Source of the DNA: Oscillospiraceae bacterium
GTDB taxonomy: Bacteria > Bacillota > Clostridia > Oscillospirales > Acutalibacteraceae
NCBI GenBank assembly: GCA_031270605.1
Contig: JAISXG010000058.1
Span: 20,029 to 84,028, forward strand
DNA length: 64,000 nt
Direction: 5' to 3'
The notes under the pieces were generated by a model. That model worked only from the letters and a program-made list of their open reading frames with translations. It did no database searches and was not told the DNA's origin. A program made the translations under genes and the position numbers. Below, piece by piece: positions 17,600 through 25,906 of this stretch. How positions within the stretch are numbered: position 1 is the stretch's first letter; each line of letters opens with the position of its first letter.

Positions 17600-17715
17600 T
17601 GCCGCATTCATTATCAATCAATACTTGTGACTTCTCAAAAAACACCATATGGCACTTTTCTCAAGCATCGAAATAACATTGTAATTTTGTATACTGATTA
17701 AGCGGAGGAAAACGA

Positions 17716-18978
17716 ATGAAAACGATCTATCTTGAATGCGCCATGGGCGCCGCGGGCGACATGCTTGCGGCCGCGCTGCTGGAACTGCTTGACGATAAAG
17801 ATACCTTTTTAAAGAAGCTGAACGCGATCGGCCTGCCGGGCGTGCGCGTGAGCGCCGGGCCTGCCGCAAAATGCGGCATTCAGGGCACCCATGTGAGCGT
17901 GCTTATAAACGGCAAAGAAGAAATTACAGAAGACGTGCACGACCACTATCACGAGCACGGTCACGACCACGACCATAGTCACGAGCATGACCACGAGCAT
18001 AACCATGAGCATGAACATGAGCACGACCATCATCACCCCCACAGCCACAGCAGCATGCACCGCATCGAGCATATTTTGGAAGACCTTTATATATCCCCCA
18101 AAGTCAGGCAGAACGCGCTGGCAGTCTACGACCTGATTGCAAAAGCCGAAAGCCATTCCCACGGCGTGCCGGTGAGCGAGATCCATTTTCACGAGGTGGG
18201 CAACATCGACGCGGTGGCCGATATCGTGGCCGTCTGCATGCTCATGGAGGAGCTTGCCCCCGATCAGGTCATCGTTTCACCCATCCACACAGGCGCGGGC
18301 CATGTGCGCTGCGCCCACGGCATCCTGCCCGTTCCCGCCCCCGCGACCGCATACATCCTGCGGGACATTCCCGCCTATGGCGGAGCGGTACAGGGCGAGC
18401 TTTGCACCCCCACGGGCGCGGCGCTGCTCAAGCATTTCGCCTCGTCTTTTGGCTCCATGCCCGTGATGCGCACTGAAAAAATCGGCTACGGCATGGGCAA
18501 AAAGGATTTTGAGCGGGCAAACTGCATACGCGCCTTTCTCGGAGACACCGGTTCGGGCGAAGAAGAAATTTTGGAAATCTCCTGCAATATCGACGATATG
18601 ACGCCCGAAGCGATGGCCTATGCCGAACAGGTTTTGCGGGACGCGGGGGCGCTTGACGTGTTCACCTCACCCGTCAATATGAAAAAAGGCCGTTTGGGCG
18701 CTTTGCTCACCTGCCTTTGCGAAACGAAGGATGAAGAAACATTCACGAACCTGATTTTTACCCATACAACAACCATCGGCATGCGCATTTGCACCTGCCG
18801 CCGCCGCACGCTTGAGCGCTCTTTCAAAGAGGTTGCGACCCCTTATGGCACGGTGCGCGTCAAAACCGTGAGCGGGGCGGGCGTTACGCGCGCAAAGCCC
18901 GAATATGACGACCTCGCGCGCATTGCGTCCGAGCGGAACATCTCTTTTGCGCAAGCGTGTGAACTGCTCAAAGACTGA
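17716..18978 (+). CDS. larC: LarC, nickel insertase for pincer cofactor
   Basis: 420 residues in one uninterrupted frame; in Lactiplantibacillus plantarum larC is read through a programmed frameshift, which is not needed here. It opens YLECAMGAAGDMLAAAL. A strongly His-rich stretch (~76-115, repeated HEHDHE) probably binds nickel. FHEVGNIDAVADI and CTPTGAALL are LarC signatures. The C-terminal part includes MKKGRLGALL. LarC inserts nickel into the sulfur-containing pincer nucleotide in a CTP-dependent reaction. GGAGG precedes the ATG. Confidence 0.95.
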   Translation: MKTIYLECAMGAAGDMLAAALLELLDDKDTFLKKLNAIGLPGVRVSAGPAAKCGIQGTHVSVLINGKEEITEDVHDHYHEHGHDHDHSHEHDHEHNHEHEHEHDHHHPHSHSSMHRIEHILEDLYISPKVRQNALAVYDLIAKAESHSHGVPVSEIHFHEVGNIDAVADIVAVCMLMEELAPDQVIVSPIHTGAGHVRCAHGILPVPAPATAYILRDIPAYGGAVQGELCTPTGAALLKHFASSFGSMPVMRTEKIGYGMGKKDFERANCIRAFLGDTGSGEEEILEISCNIDDMTPEAMAYAEQVLRDAGALDVFTSPVNMKKGRLGALLTCLCETKDEETFTNLIFTHTTTIGMRICTCRRRTLERSFKEVATPYGTVRVKTVSGAGVTRAKPEYDDLARIASERNISFAQACELLKD

Positions 18979-19113
18979 CTAAAAATATATAAAACAAGAC
19001 ATCCCAAAGAATTGTTCATCCAAATTATCATCAACTTTTTTCTATTATCCGTTTTTACTGAAACGGGTTCCCTGTATGTTGAAAACCGTTTAAAAAAGGA
19101 GGCCGAAAAACAT

Positions 19114-19446
19114 ATGACCAATACCGGATCAGAGCAAATTTGGAAGAATATTGTTGAGGAGTTTTCTAAGAATCCGCGTGATGTAAAAACAATACCCAAC
19201 ACACGGCGTGAACCCAAGTGGTTTTTTGTTTTTGCAACATGCGATCATGTTTTTGTTAAAAGCGGCCACAATCACACAAACCGTTCAGAAATCACAATGC
19301 AAAGACCGCTGAAAAAAACAGAACTGGAAATCATGCTGGATTTATATCATCGCCGCAAACAGGGTGAAACCATTACAGCAACAGCAACCCAAACAACACG
19401 AAATCAAGTATACTGGTACGGTATATTTGCAGAGATGGATTTATAA
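19114..19446 (+). CDS. Hypothetical protein (110 aa)
   Basis: ATG 19114 follows AAGGAGG; the open frame upstream to 19012 has no site. The product is soluble, basic and lower in GC than larC. The second half has a pattern of paired basic residues (RPLKKTELEIMLDLYHRRK) and ends NQVYWYGIFAEMDL. I recognise no named domain. It is the first gene after larC; no clear shared function. It may be an accessory gene, since a broken acetyltransferase start follows it. Confidence 0.65.
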   Translation: MTNTGSEQIWKNIVEEFSKNPRDVKTIPNTRREPKWFFVFATCDHVFVKSGHNHTNRSEITMQRPLKKTELEIMLDLYHRRKQGETITATATQTTRNQVYWYGIFAEMDL

Positions 19447-19468
19447 AGCAATTGAGTGCACCAGGGAG

Positions 19469-19567
19469 TTACTGCGACACGGTTTCATCATATTTTATGG
19501 CATATAGCGCCGCTCTATCATCCGAGGCCAGGCTTCTGACGATCAAGTAACCTGTTTCTATTCTCAT
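19469..19567 (-). pseudogene. Remnant of GNAT acetyltransferase start (32 aa)
   Basis: ATG at 19567 follows GGGGGGAG. The 32 residues MRIETGYLIVRSLASDDRAA... match the usual opening of GNAT acetyltransferases (ET..LIVR.L..DD..AL), then TAA. Nothing further of the domain is found downstream, so this is most likely the surviving 5' end of a deleted gene. Confidence 0.45.
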
Positions 19568-19589
19568 GCTCCCCCCTTTACGCAAACTT

Positions 19590-20324
19590 CTATTTGCCGA
19601 AAATTGCCTCATAACAGCGTTTTCCCAGTGTTTCAAGCGAAGCGGTGGAAAAATGAATCGTATCGCCGTTTTTGATTTGCTGATTGTTTGAAAACAAATC
19701 CCCTGTTTCCACGAACCGGCCGTTTTTGTCTTGGCATACCTGCCTTATGGCAGCAATGACCGGCTCGCAAACGGCAAGATTCTGCCCTTTCCACTCCTGC
19801 ACAAAGTCGCCCGCGACAAAGGGCAAGCAGGGAGCTTCGGTTTCTGTTCGCACGGCATCTAAAAGCCCCGCGAGGTTTTGGCGGTGCCCTTCACAGGTCG
19901 CCTTGAGCGTGGCGTCGGTTTCGCCCTGATGCCACAAAAAAGCCACAAAGCGGCTTTCGGGGTGCAGGCCCTTCGCATGGCGGATCATGCTGAGCATGTT
20001 GAGAAACAAATCATCTTGTTTTCCCCACCGCTTGTCAAGAAAGCCCGTTCCGCCCACCGCCGTGCGCAAAATCAGCATGCGCCGGCCCGGCGCAAGCCGC
20101 CCGGCGCGAACATATTCACGCGCAAAAAACAAAGAGAAATCAGAAACATTTTGGCCGTCACGCTCGCGCTCAGCCGCCGGGGCAAGTACAAGATGGCTTG
20201 TTAAGTAAAGGATTCGCTCATCGGGGGCATACGGCTCGGCTGCTTCGCCAAGACCGCAGCCCTCGCTGTTGGACTGCCCCGCCTGCACGATAATGTCATA
20301 AGGACCTGAAAATTCATTTTGCAT
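19590..20324 (-). CDS. Sialate O-acetylesterase / CE6-type SGNH esterase
   Basis: 244 residues. It has the SASA-family nucleophile block AGQSNSEG (Ser ~18), a glycine block AVGGTGF, WHQGETD in mid-protein and the C-terminal DTIHF block supplying catalytic His. These enzymes remove O-acetyl groups from sialic acid or from xylan and related glycans. No signal peptide, so it acts inside the cell on imported acetylated sugar. GAGGTGATTTT precedes the ATG. Monocistronic by position; repeat A2 lies directly upstream. Confidence 0.85.
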   Translation of the reverse strand: MQNEFSGPYDIIVQAGQSNSEGCGLGEAAEPYAPDERILYLTSHLVLAPAAERERDGQNVSDFSLFFAREYVRAGRLAPGRRMLILRTAVGGTGFLDKRWGKQDDLFLNMLSMIRHAKGLHPESRFVAFLWHQGETDATLKATCEGHRQNLAGLLDAVRTETEAPCLPFVAGDFVQEWKGQNLAVCEPVIAAIRQVCQDKNGRFVETGDLFSNNQQIKNGDTIHFSTASLETLGKRCYEAIFGK

Positions 20325-20345
20325 AAAATCACCTCAATTATATTT

Positions 20346-20505
20346 TATAGTCGATTAACTTGAAAAGCAACCTGAAAATTACGAGGATATTTTTCGGTTT
20401 GCAAGGCGCTCACCGCAGGCAGACTTTCTCCTGTCAAGGTGAGCAACGCAGCAAGCAGGAAAATAGACCGTAAGGTTGGGTTGGTTTTTAAGTTAATTGA
20501 CTATA
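20346..20505. repeat. Fold-back repeat family A, copy A2
   Basis: 160 bp, left end TATAGTCGATTAACTTGAAA, right end AAGTTAATTGACTATA: near-perfect inverted ends of ~18 bp. The interior shares GCGCTCACCGCAGGCAGACT and AAATAGACCGTAAG with A1 and A3. Non-coding. Confidence 0.8.
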
Positions 20506-20528
20506 TAAGAACAGTTTTTCAATCACGG

Positions 20529-20897
20529 CTACACAAAAAGGCACCAGTTCACGCCGAACCTGTCAATAAAGCAAACCATACAGGGGCTGAAAGGGCAAGG
20601 CCCCAAAGGGCATACGATCCGCGCCCCCGCTTCAAGCACGCGAAACGCCTTTTCAACCCACTCCTTATCCGCTTCACCAAAATGCAGGCAAAATTGCATG
20701 GTATTGCCTGTTACAGCCATATCTTCCTGCAATTCAGACACTGCGAGCACCTGCCCGAACACGTTAAGTTCCGCATGCAGATAGTTTCCGTCATCATTTT
20801 TATATTCGCTCATGAGTGTTGCGCCAAAAGCTTTTTGATATGATTGCACCGCCTCTGCGCTGCCCCGCACATACACCTGCATCATTGACCTTAACAT
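20529..20897 (-). CDS. VOC-family (PhnB-like) protein
   Basis: 122 residues with the glyoxalase/bleomycin-resistance fold pattern: YVRGSAEAVQSYQKAFGA, then YLHAELNVFGQVLAVSE, and a second half with FCLHFGEAD and FIDRFGVNWCL. The PhnB/3-demethylubiquinone-like subgroup binds a metal and small substrates, but most members are uncharacterised. ATGs at 20885 and 20882 are closer to a weak AAGG site and may be the true start. Runs in the same direction as the PPC protein gene 20 bp upstream. Confidence 0.82.
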   Translation of the reverse strand: MLRSMMQVYVRGSAEAVQSYQKAFGATLMSEYKNDDGNYLHAELNVFGQVLAVSELQEDMAVTGNTMQFCLHFGEADKEWVEKAFRVLEAGARIVCPLGPCPFSPCMVCFIDRFGVNWCLFV

Positions 20898-20918
20898 ATG
20901 TTTTTGTTTCCCAACCGC

Positions 20919-21338
20919 TTAAAATGAAAGCAGATTCAGCCCGATTCCCTCGCTGAACACCCTGTCTACCTCTCCGTTGATCACAAACAGCACCAGCTCG
21001 CAGGTCGCGCTCACAACCGCGCGGCTGAGGTGGCCGCCGAACACCTGCGCATCCTTGTTCGCCGCGCTCATATGCAGGTGGGCGTAATATTCGCCGTTCA
21101 TGGTGCTGATTGTGCCGGTGAGCGACACAATTTCAAAGTCGCCCGTGAAATCGTTTGAATAATATTTCTTTTCCCGCGGATCAAACAACCCCACGCTGAA
21201 CTCCCCCACCGCGCCGAGCGCGTTGACGTTCGCAAGCAAAACATCCTCTTTCCGCGCGATGATTTTGAGTTGCTCGTGAATTTCTTCGCCCTTGTCGATT
21301 CTCGCAAGCAGGGCGTTTTTGAAACGCTTGTATTCCAT
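20919..21338 (-). CDS. PPC (DUF296) domain protein
   Basis: 139 residues. It has the PPC fold known from bacterial trimers and plant AT-hook proteins: RIDKGEEIHEQLKII, GAVGEFSVGLFD, EIVSLTGTIS, then the metal-binding AHLHMSAANKD and GGHLSRAVVSATCEL. Bacterial members are called DNA-binding but lack AT-hooks, and function is unproven. AAAGGGG precedes the ATG. It is 57 bp after the FucO-type gene, with a terminator hairpin between. Confidence 0.88.
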   Translation of the reverse strand: MEYKRFKNALLARIDKGEEIHEQLKIIARKEDVLLANVNALGAVGEFSVGLFDPREKKYYSNDFTGDFEIVSLTGTISTMNGEYYAHLHMSAANKDAQVFGGHLSRAVVSATCELVLFVINGEVDRVFSEGIGLNLLSF

Positions 21339-21357
21339 GATGTTCCCCTTTTGAAAA

Positions 21358-21379
21358 GGGGCTGCGAAAGGGCAGCCCC
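21358..21379 (-). terminator. Terminator after fucO-like gene
   Basis: GGGGCTGC pairs with GCAGCCCC across loop GAAAG, followed on the minus strand by TTTTC. Confidence 0.6.
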
Positions 21380-21395
21380 CATATCTGTTTTTTAT

Positions 21396-22544
21396 TTATA
21401 ACAATGAGAGATAAAGCTCCTTAATCTCTGCAACGCTCGTTTCCCTCGGGTTGCCGGGGCGGCAGGCGTCTTCAAAGGCGGACTGCGCCAAAAAGTCGAG
21501 GTCCTCCCGTTTCACAATCCCTTTAAGGTTTGCGGGAATGCCCACGTCCGCGCTCAACCGCTTCACCGCGGCAATGGCCGCGGCGCGCGCCTCTTCAAGG
21601 GAGAGCGCGCAAGCATCCTCAACGCCCATGGCCTTTGCAATATCGCGGTATTTCCCGCCTGTTGCGGGGGCGTTGTATTCCATGACTGTGGGCAGCAGAA
21701 TCGCGTTTGCCACGCCGTGGGGCGTGTCATAAAGAGCGCCCAGCGGGTGCGCCATCGAATGCACAATGCCAAGGCCCACATTTGAAAAACCCATGCCGGC
21801 GATATATTGCCCCAGCGCCATGCCCTCGCGCCCCTCCGGGGTATTTTTAACCGCGCCACGCAATGTTTTTGCAATGATTTCAATCGCTTTCAAATGGAAC
21901 ATGTCGCTCATTTCCCACGCGCCGAGGGTGATGTAGCCCTCGATGGCGTGGGTCAACGCGTCCATGCCGGTCGCGGCGGTCAGGCCCTTTGGCATGCTGC
22001 CCATCATATCGGAGTCAACAATCGCGATCACCGGAATGTCGTGCACATCCACGCACACCATTTTCCTGTTTTTTTTCACATCCGTGATGACGTAGTTAAT
22101 GGTAACCTCCGCCGCGGTTCCCGCCGTGGTGGGCACCGCGATAATCGGCACACATTTATTTTTTGTGGGCGCAACGCCCTCCAGAGAGCGCACATCCGCA
22201 AACCCGGGGTTTTCTATAATAATACCGACGGCCTTGGCTGTGTCTATTACAGAGCCGCCGCCCACGGCAATGATGACATCCGCGCCGCTCGCCTTGAATT
22301 CGGCGACGCCCGCCTGCACATTTTCAATGGTGGGGTTTGGTTTGATGTCACAGAATAGTGTGTAAGGAACCGCCCCGGCCTCCAAAAGCCCTGTCACCCT
22401 TGCGGCGATTCCCAGCCGCACCAGCTCCGGGTCGGCGCAAACAAAGGCCTTTTGAAAGCCCCTGCCGTGCAGCTCGGGCACGATTTCGTTCACAGCGCCT
22501 GCGCCGTGATAGGAAGTTTCGTTCAAGACAAACCGTTTCGCCAT
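21396..22544 (-). CDS. fucO: Lactaldehyde reductase (FucO-type iron alcohol dehydrogenase)
   Basis: 382 residues, closely like E. coli FucO. It shares GGGSVIDTAKA (NAD loop), ADVRSLEG, AVPTTAGTAAEVTINYVITD, ALTHAIEGYIT and HSMAHPLGALYDTPHGVANA, the last two holding iron-binding His. It reduces L-lactaldehyde to 1,2-propanediol during anaerobic fucose or rhamnose use. AGAGAGGA precedes the ATG. No fucose or rhamnose genes adjoin it, so a more general alcohol dehydrogenase role is possible. Confidence 0.9.
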   Translation of the reverse strand: MAKRFVLNETSYHGAGAVNEIVPELHGRGFQKAFVCADPELVRLGIAARVTGLLEAGAVPYTLFCDIKPNPTIENVQAGVAEFKASGADVIIAVGGGSVIDTAKAVGIIIENPGFADVRSLEGVAPTKNKCVPIIAVPTTAGTAAEVTINYVITDVKKNRKMVCVDVHDIPVIAIVDSDMMGSMPKGLTAATGMDALTHAIEGYITLGAWEMSDMFHLKAIEIIAKTLRGAVKNTPEGREGMALGQYIAGMGFSNVGLGIVHSMAHPLGALYDTPHGVANAILLPTVMEYNAPATGGKYRDIAKAMGVEDACALSLEEARAAAIAAVKRLSADVGIPANLKGIVKREDLDFLAQSAFEDACRPGNPRETSVAEIKELYLSLL

Positions 22545-22677
22545 GTTGCATTCCTCTCTTTCGTTGTTTCTTTTTCATTATTATACATCAAACTGACTCT
22601 GATACACAAGATATTTTTGGCATTCTCTTCCTCTTTTTAAGTTGTCATCGGCCCACAGAAAGATGTGGTATCTTTTC

Positions 22678-22706
22678 TTGACTTTTTTTTCTGGGTATGG
22701 TATAAA
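22678..22706 (+). promoter_or_regulatory. Promoter of GH31 gene
   Basis: TTGACT, 17-bp spacer, TATAAA, ~95 bp before the ATG. Confidence 0.65.
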
Positions 22707-22801
22707 TTATGTGTATCGACTTTTGTTGAAACAGCCAATGCAGCCGCATTCTCAGCCTTTAAAAAGAATTTGATTGATCAAATTGGGGAGGTCAAAAAAC
22801 A

Positions 22802-24502
22802 ATGAGCAGCTTTTTCAGCAAACTATGGCGTATCATCCTTTCTTTCTTTTTATTCCTTTCGTCCGGAACGCCGATAACGCCCACAGAGCCCTCGAACGAG
22901 CCGGAACCGACGCTGGCCGCGCCGGCGTGGCCCGTTTGGGCGCATGAGCACTGGGTGTGGGAGAATGCCGGCACGCAGGAATCCGCAATGGCGCTTCTTG
23001 ACGAATATCTTGAGAGAGACATTCCCGTTGGCGCGGTGATCATTGACCGTCCCTGGGCAACCGATTCCAACACCTTCATTCCTGATCCGGAATTATATCC
23101 CGACTTGGCGGAATATGTGCAGGAGTTCCACAACAAGGGCGCGCGCGTGATGATGTGGGCCACCAGCGTTGTGAACGAAACCGCCTCAAACTTCCAGGAG
23201 GGCAAAGACAAGGGCTACTTCCTCAGCGGCGGCAAAACCGTCAAATGGTGGGGCGGCAAGGGCGCGTTCGTTGATTATACGAACCCCGAAGCCGTGCAGT
23301 GGTGGCACGACCAGATGGACGTGATTCTCGACATGGGAATCGACGGCTGGAAGGTCGACGGCACCGATCCGCACATTGTTCTTTTGGCCCCCGCCACCAA
23401 CTATGAGGGCAAGTTCATCACATGGGAACAATACAGGGATTTGACCTACCGTGATTTCTTTGAATATACCCGTGAAAAACTCGGCAACGACAGGCTTATT
23501 TCCGCGCGCCCGGTCGACGACCAGCTCTCGCAGGCAGGCATCCCCATGGTCTTCACCAGCCGTGACATCAACTTTGCCGGCTGGGTCGGCGACCAGGACA
23601 ATGACTGGGGTGGCTTGCAGCACGCGCTGAACAACATGTTTGCGTCCTCCCGTTTCAATTTTGTCAGCTACGGCTCCGACATCGGCGGGTTCCGTTCAGA
23701 GGGCAACCAGTATAAAGACGTCTTTACCAGATGGACCCAGCTCAGCGCTTTCTGCCCGGTTATGGAAAACGGCAACAACGACGAATTCCGCCCGTGGACA
23801 TACGGTGAAGATACCGCTGAGATTTATAAAAAATATGTAACATTGCACACAGAACTGATTCTTTATATCTACAGCCAGGCGGCTTATTCCTATGAGCTTG
23901 TGAAGCCCACCATGCGCCCGCAGCTCGGCGAATACACCTATCTTCTCGGCGACGACATCCTGGTGGCCCCGTTTGTGGAGGCGGGCACGAAACGCACCGT
24001 GCGTTTCCCTGACGGCGAATGGATTTATATGTTTGACGAGTCCAGGCAATATTCAAAGGGCTCAAAAACTCTTGATTTCTCAATGGAAGAGTTCCCGGTG
24101 TTTATCCGCAAGGGCGCGATCATCCCGATGGAGGTTGACAGCGGCCTCACAGGCTTTGGCACCGAATATTCAAGTGACTACACAACCATCGCAATGTATC
24201 CCGCAAACGGCACAAAGAAGTTCGGCCTCTATGAGCAGGACAAAACCGGAACCATGATTTCCTACACCAAAGACGGCAATGCCTTGAACATCAGCACAAC
24301 CGCGTCTGACCGTTCGTTCCTGTTCAGAGTGTATGGCGAAAGCGCGCCGCAATCGGTCGTTTCGGGCGGCACGGCGCTCACGCCGGCGTCTTCCCTGCAA
24401 GAGCTTTCCACTTTGGACGCAGGCTATTTCTATGACGGCTCCATCACATGGGTCGGCGTGAAAGATGCCGCCGCGGGCACAGCCGTTCAGGTGAACTATT
24501 AA
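22802..24502 (+). CDS. Secreted GH31 glycosidase lacking the usual N-terminal domain
   Basis: 566 residues. A hydrophobic signal at ~9-22 is followed by a Pro/Glu linker. The GH31 barrel begins almost at once (WPVWAHEHWVW). Catalytic nucleophile Asp lies in GWKVDGTD (~186), a candidate acid/base Asp in WVGDQDND (~264) and the SYGSDIGGF strand at ~289-297. Beta-sandwich domains make up the C-terminal ~190 residues. GH31 enzymes hydrolyse or transfer alpha-glucosyl, xylosyl or sulfoquinovosyl groups. The ~200-residue N-terminal beta-sandwich normal in the family is absent. GGGGAGG precedes the ATG. Substrate not assignable. Confidence 0.9.
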   Translation: MSSFFSKLWRIILSFFLFLSSGTPITPTEPSNEPEPTLAAPAWPVWAHEHWVWENAGTQESAMALLDEYLERDIPVGAVIIDRPWATDSNTFIPDPELYPDLAEYVQEFHNKGARVMMWATSVVNETASNFQEGKDKGYFLSGGKTVKWWGGKGAFVDYTNPEAVQWWHDQMDVILDMGIDGWKVDGTDPHIVLLAPATNYEGKFITWEQYRDLTYRDFFEYTREKLGNDRLISARPVDDQLSQAGIPMVFTSRDINFAGWVGDQDNDWGGLQHALNNMFASSRFNFVSYGSDIGGFRSEGNQYKDVFTRWTQLSAFCPVMENGNNDEFRPWTYGEDTAEIYKKYVTLHTELILYIYSQAAYSYELVKPTMRPQLGEYTYLLGDDILVAPFVEAGTKRTVRFPDGEWIYMFDESRQYSKGSKTLDFSMEEFPVFIRKGAIIPMEVDSGLTGFGTEYSSDYTTIAMYPANGTKKFGLYEQDKTGTMISYTKDGNALNISTTASDRSFLFRVYGESAPQSVVSGGTALTPASSLQELSTLDAGYFYDGSITWVGVKDAAAGTAVQVNY

Positions 24503-24559
24503 CGCTTTCATCTGCGCATGCTTTTTCACGAAAGTGCGCCCAGAGTCATAAAATAATGA

Positions 24560-24840
24560 AACAGGTCAATAATACAAATAAAAACCGTGAAGATGTGTCA
24601 GTAACAGGATTTTACCGCTTTTCCGTTCGGAAAAGAGAATGGGCATCACCGGCTGCGAGTGCCCTAAAGCGGCTTTCCTGTGAATTTCAGCATTGGAGTT
24701 GCCGGCGAAAAACCCTTTTTGGGGTGCAAGCCGGATGTAACCGCCGCATTAAGGCGGAACGAGTGCAAAAGCGTTTTGCTTTTGAATTTGGGTGGTACCG
24801 CGAGCGATCCTCGCCCCATTTCGGGGCGGGGATTTTTATT
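24560..24840 (+). promoter_or_regulatory. T-box riboswitch (tRNA-Phe) of pheST
   Basis: The conserved T-box sequence GGGTGGTACCGCG is at 24790-24802. A terminator stem ATCCTCGCCCC/GGGGCGGGGAT plus TTTTTATTTT (24807-24840) overlaps the antiterminator. Upstream stem-loops form stem I, and a probable specifier TTC (24686-24688) in GAATTTCAG would read tRNA-Phe. Uncharged tRNA-Phe would favour antitermination and pheST expression. The left boundary is approximate. Confidence 0.9.
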
Positions 24841-24871
24841 TTGATAAACCGAACAGAAAGGATCGAACAAT

Positions 24872-25891
24872 ATGGAGCAAATCAACGCGTTGCGCGCCGG
24901 TGTGGAAACAGCGCTTGCCGCAATCAAAAGCCCGGCCGAGCTCAAGGATTTTTTCGGCGCATACCTCGGCAAAAGCGGGCAGATCCAGGCTTTAATGAAA
25001 AGTCTCGGCGCGCTTTCAAAAGAGGAACGCCCCGCGGCAGGCAAGCGGATCAATGACTTTAAAGAAGAGGTTCTCGCAAAATTCAAGGCCATTGAGGCCG
25101 CGATTGAAAAGCAGGAGCTTCTCAAAAAATACGAGAACGAAAGTGTGGACATCTCAATGCCCGCGGTTTTTCGCAGCCCCGGCGCACTGCACCCGGTGAG
25201 CATCATCCGCAAAGAACTGCTCGATGTGTTTGCGGGCATGGGCTTCACGCTCTATGAAGGCCCCGAAATCGAAGACGACTACCACAACTTCACCGCCCTC
25301 AACACCCCGCAGGACCACCCCGCGCGTGATAAGCAGGACACCTTTTATATCACAGAGGACACCCTGCTGCGCACCCACACCTCGCCCGGGCAGATCCGCT
25401 GCATGAAAACCATGAAGCCCCCGTTCAAAGTCGTAATGCCCGGCCGCGTCTTCCGCTCAGACGACGACGCGACCCATCTGCCGATGTTCCACCAGATGGA
25501 GGGGCTTGTGATCGACAAGGGCCTTTCGATGTGCGACCTCTACGGCCTTTTGGACAGCCTTGCGAAATCCGTCTTTTCACCGGACACAAAAACCCGCTTT
25601 CGTCCCTCCTATTTCCCGTTTACGGAGCCGAGCGTCGAGGTTGACGTGAGCTGCTGTGAATGCGGCGGCTCGGGCTGCCGGCTTTGCAAAGAAACAGGCT
25701 GGATCGAAATCCTCGGCGGCGGCGTTGTGAACCGCAAGGTCATTGAAAACGGCGGGCTCGACCCGGACGAATACACCGGCCTTGCGTTCGGCACCGGCCT
25801 TGACCGCATCGCGATGCTCAAATACGGCGTGAACAACATTCACATTTTATATGACGGCGACGTGCGCATTCTCAAACAGTTCAAAGGATAG
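24872..25891 (+). CDS. pheS: Phenylalanyl-tRNA synthetase alpha subunit
   Basis: 339 residues. An N-terminal coiled coil (~1-90) contacts tRNA; the class II catalytic core follows with motif 2 FKVVMPGRVFRSD, the TEPSVEVDV strand and motif 3 AFGTGLDRIAML. With PheT it forms the (alpha-beta)2 enzyme that charges tRNA-Phe. A Cys-rich knuckle CCECGGSGCRLC at ~266-277 is present, as in many Firmicutes. GAAAGGA precedes the ATG. Followed by pheT after 15 bp. Confidence 0.98.
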   Translation: MEQINALRAGVETALAAIKSPAELKDFFGAYLGKSGQIQALMKSLGALSKEERPAAGKRINDFKEEVLAKFKAIEAAIEKQELLKKYENESVDISMPAVFRSPGALHPVSIIRKELLDVFAGMGFTLYEGPEIEDDYHNFTALNTPQDHPARDKQDTFYITEDTLLRTHTSPGQIRCMKTMKPPFKVVMPGRVFRSDDDATHLPMFHQMEGLVIDKGLSMCDLYGLLDSLAKSVFSPDTKTRFRPSYFPFTEPSVEVDVSCCECGGSGCRLCKETGWIEILGGGVVNRKVIENGGLDPDEYTGLAFGTGLDRIAMLKYGVNNIHILYDGDVRILKQFKG

Positions 25892-25906
25892 AAAGGACGA
25901 ATTAAC

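Noticed and set aside
17938..18057. Tandem repeat array inside larC
   Set aside because: It is the codon repetition of the His-rich loop, in frame and typical of LarC.
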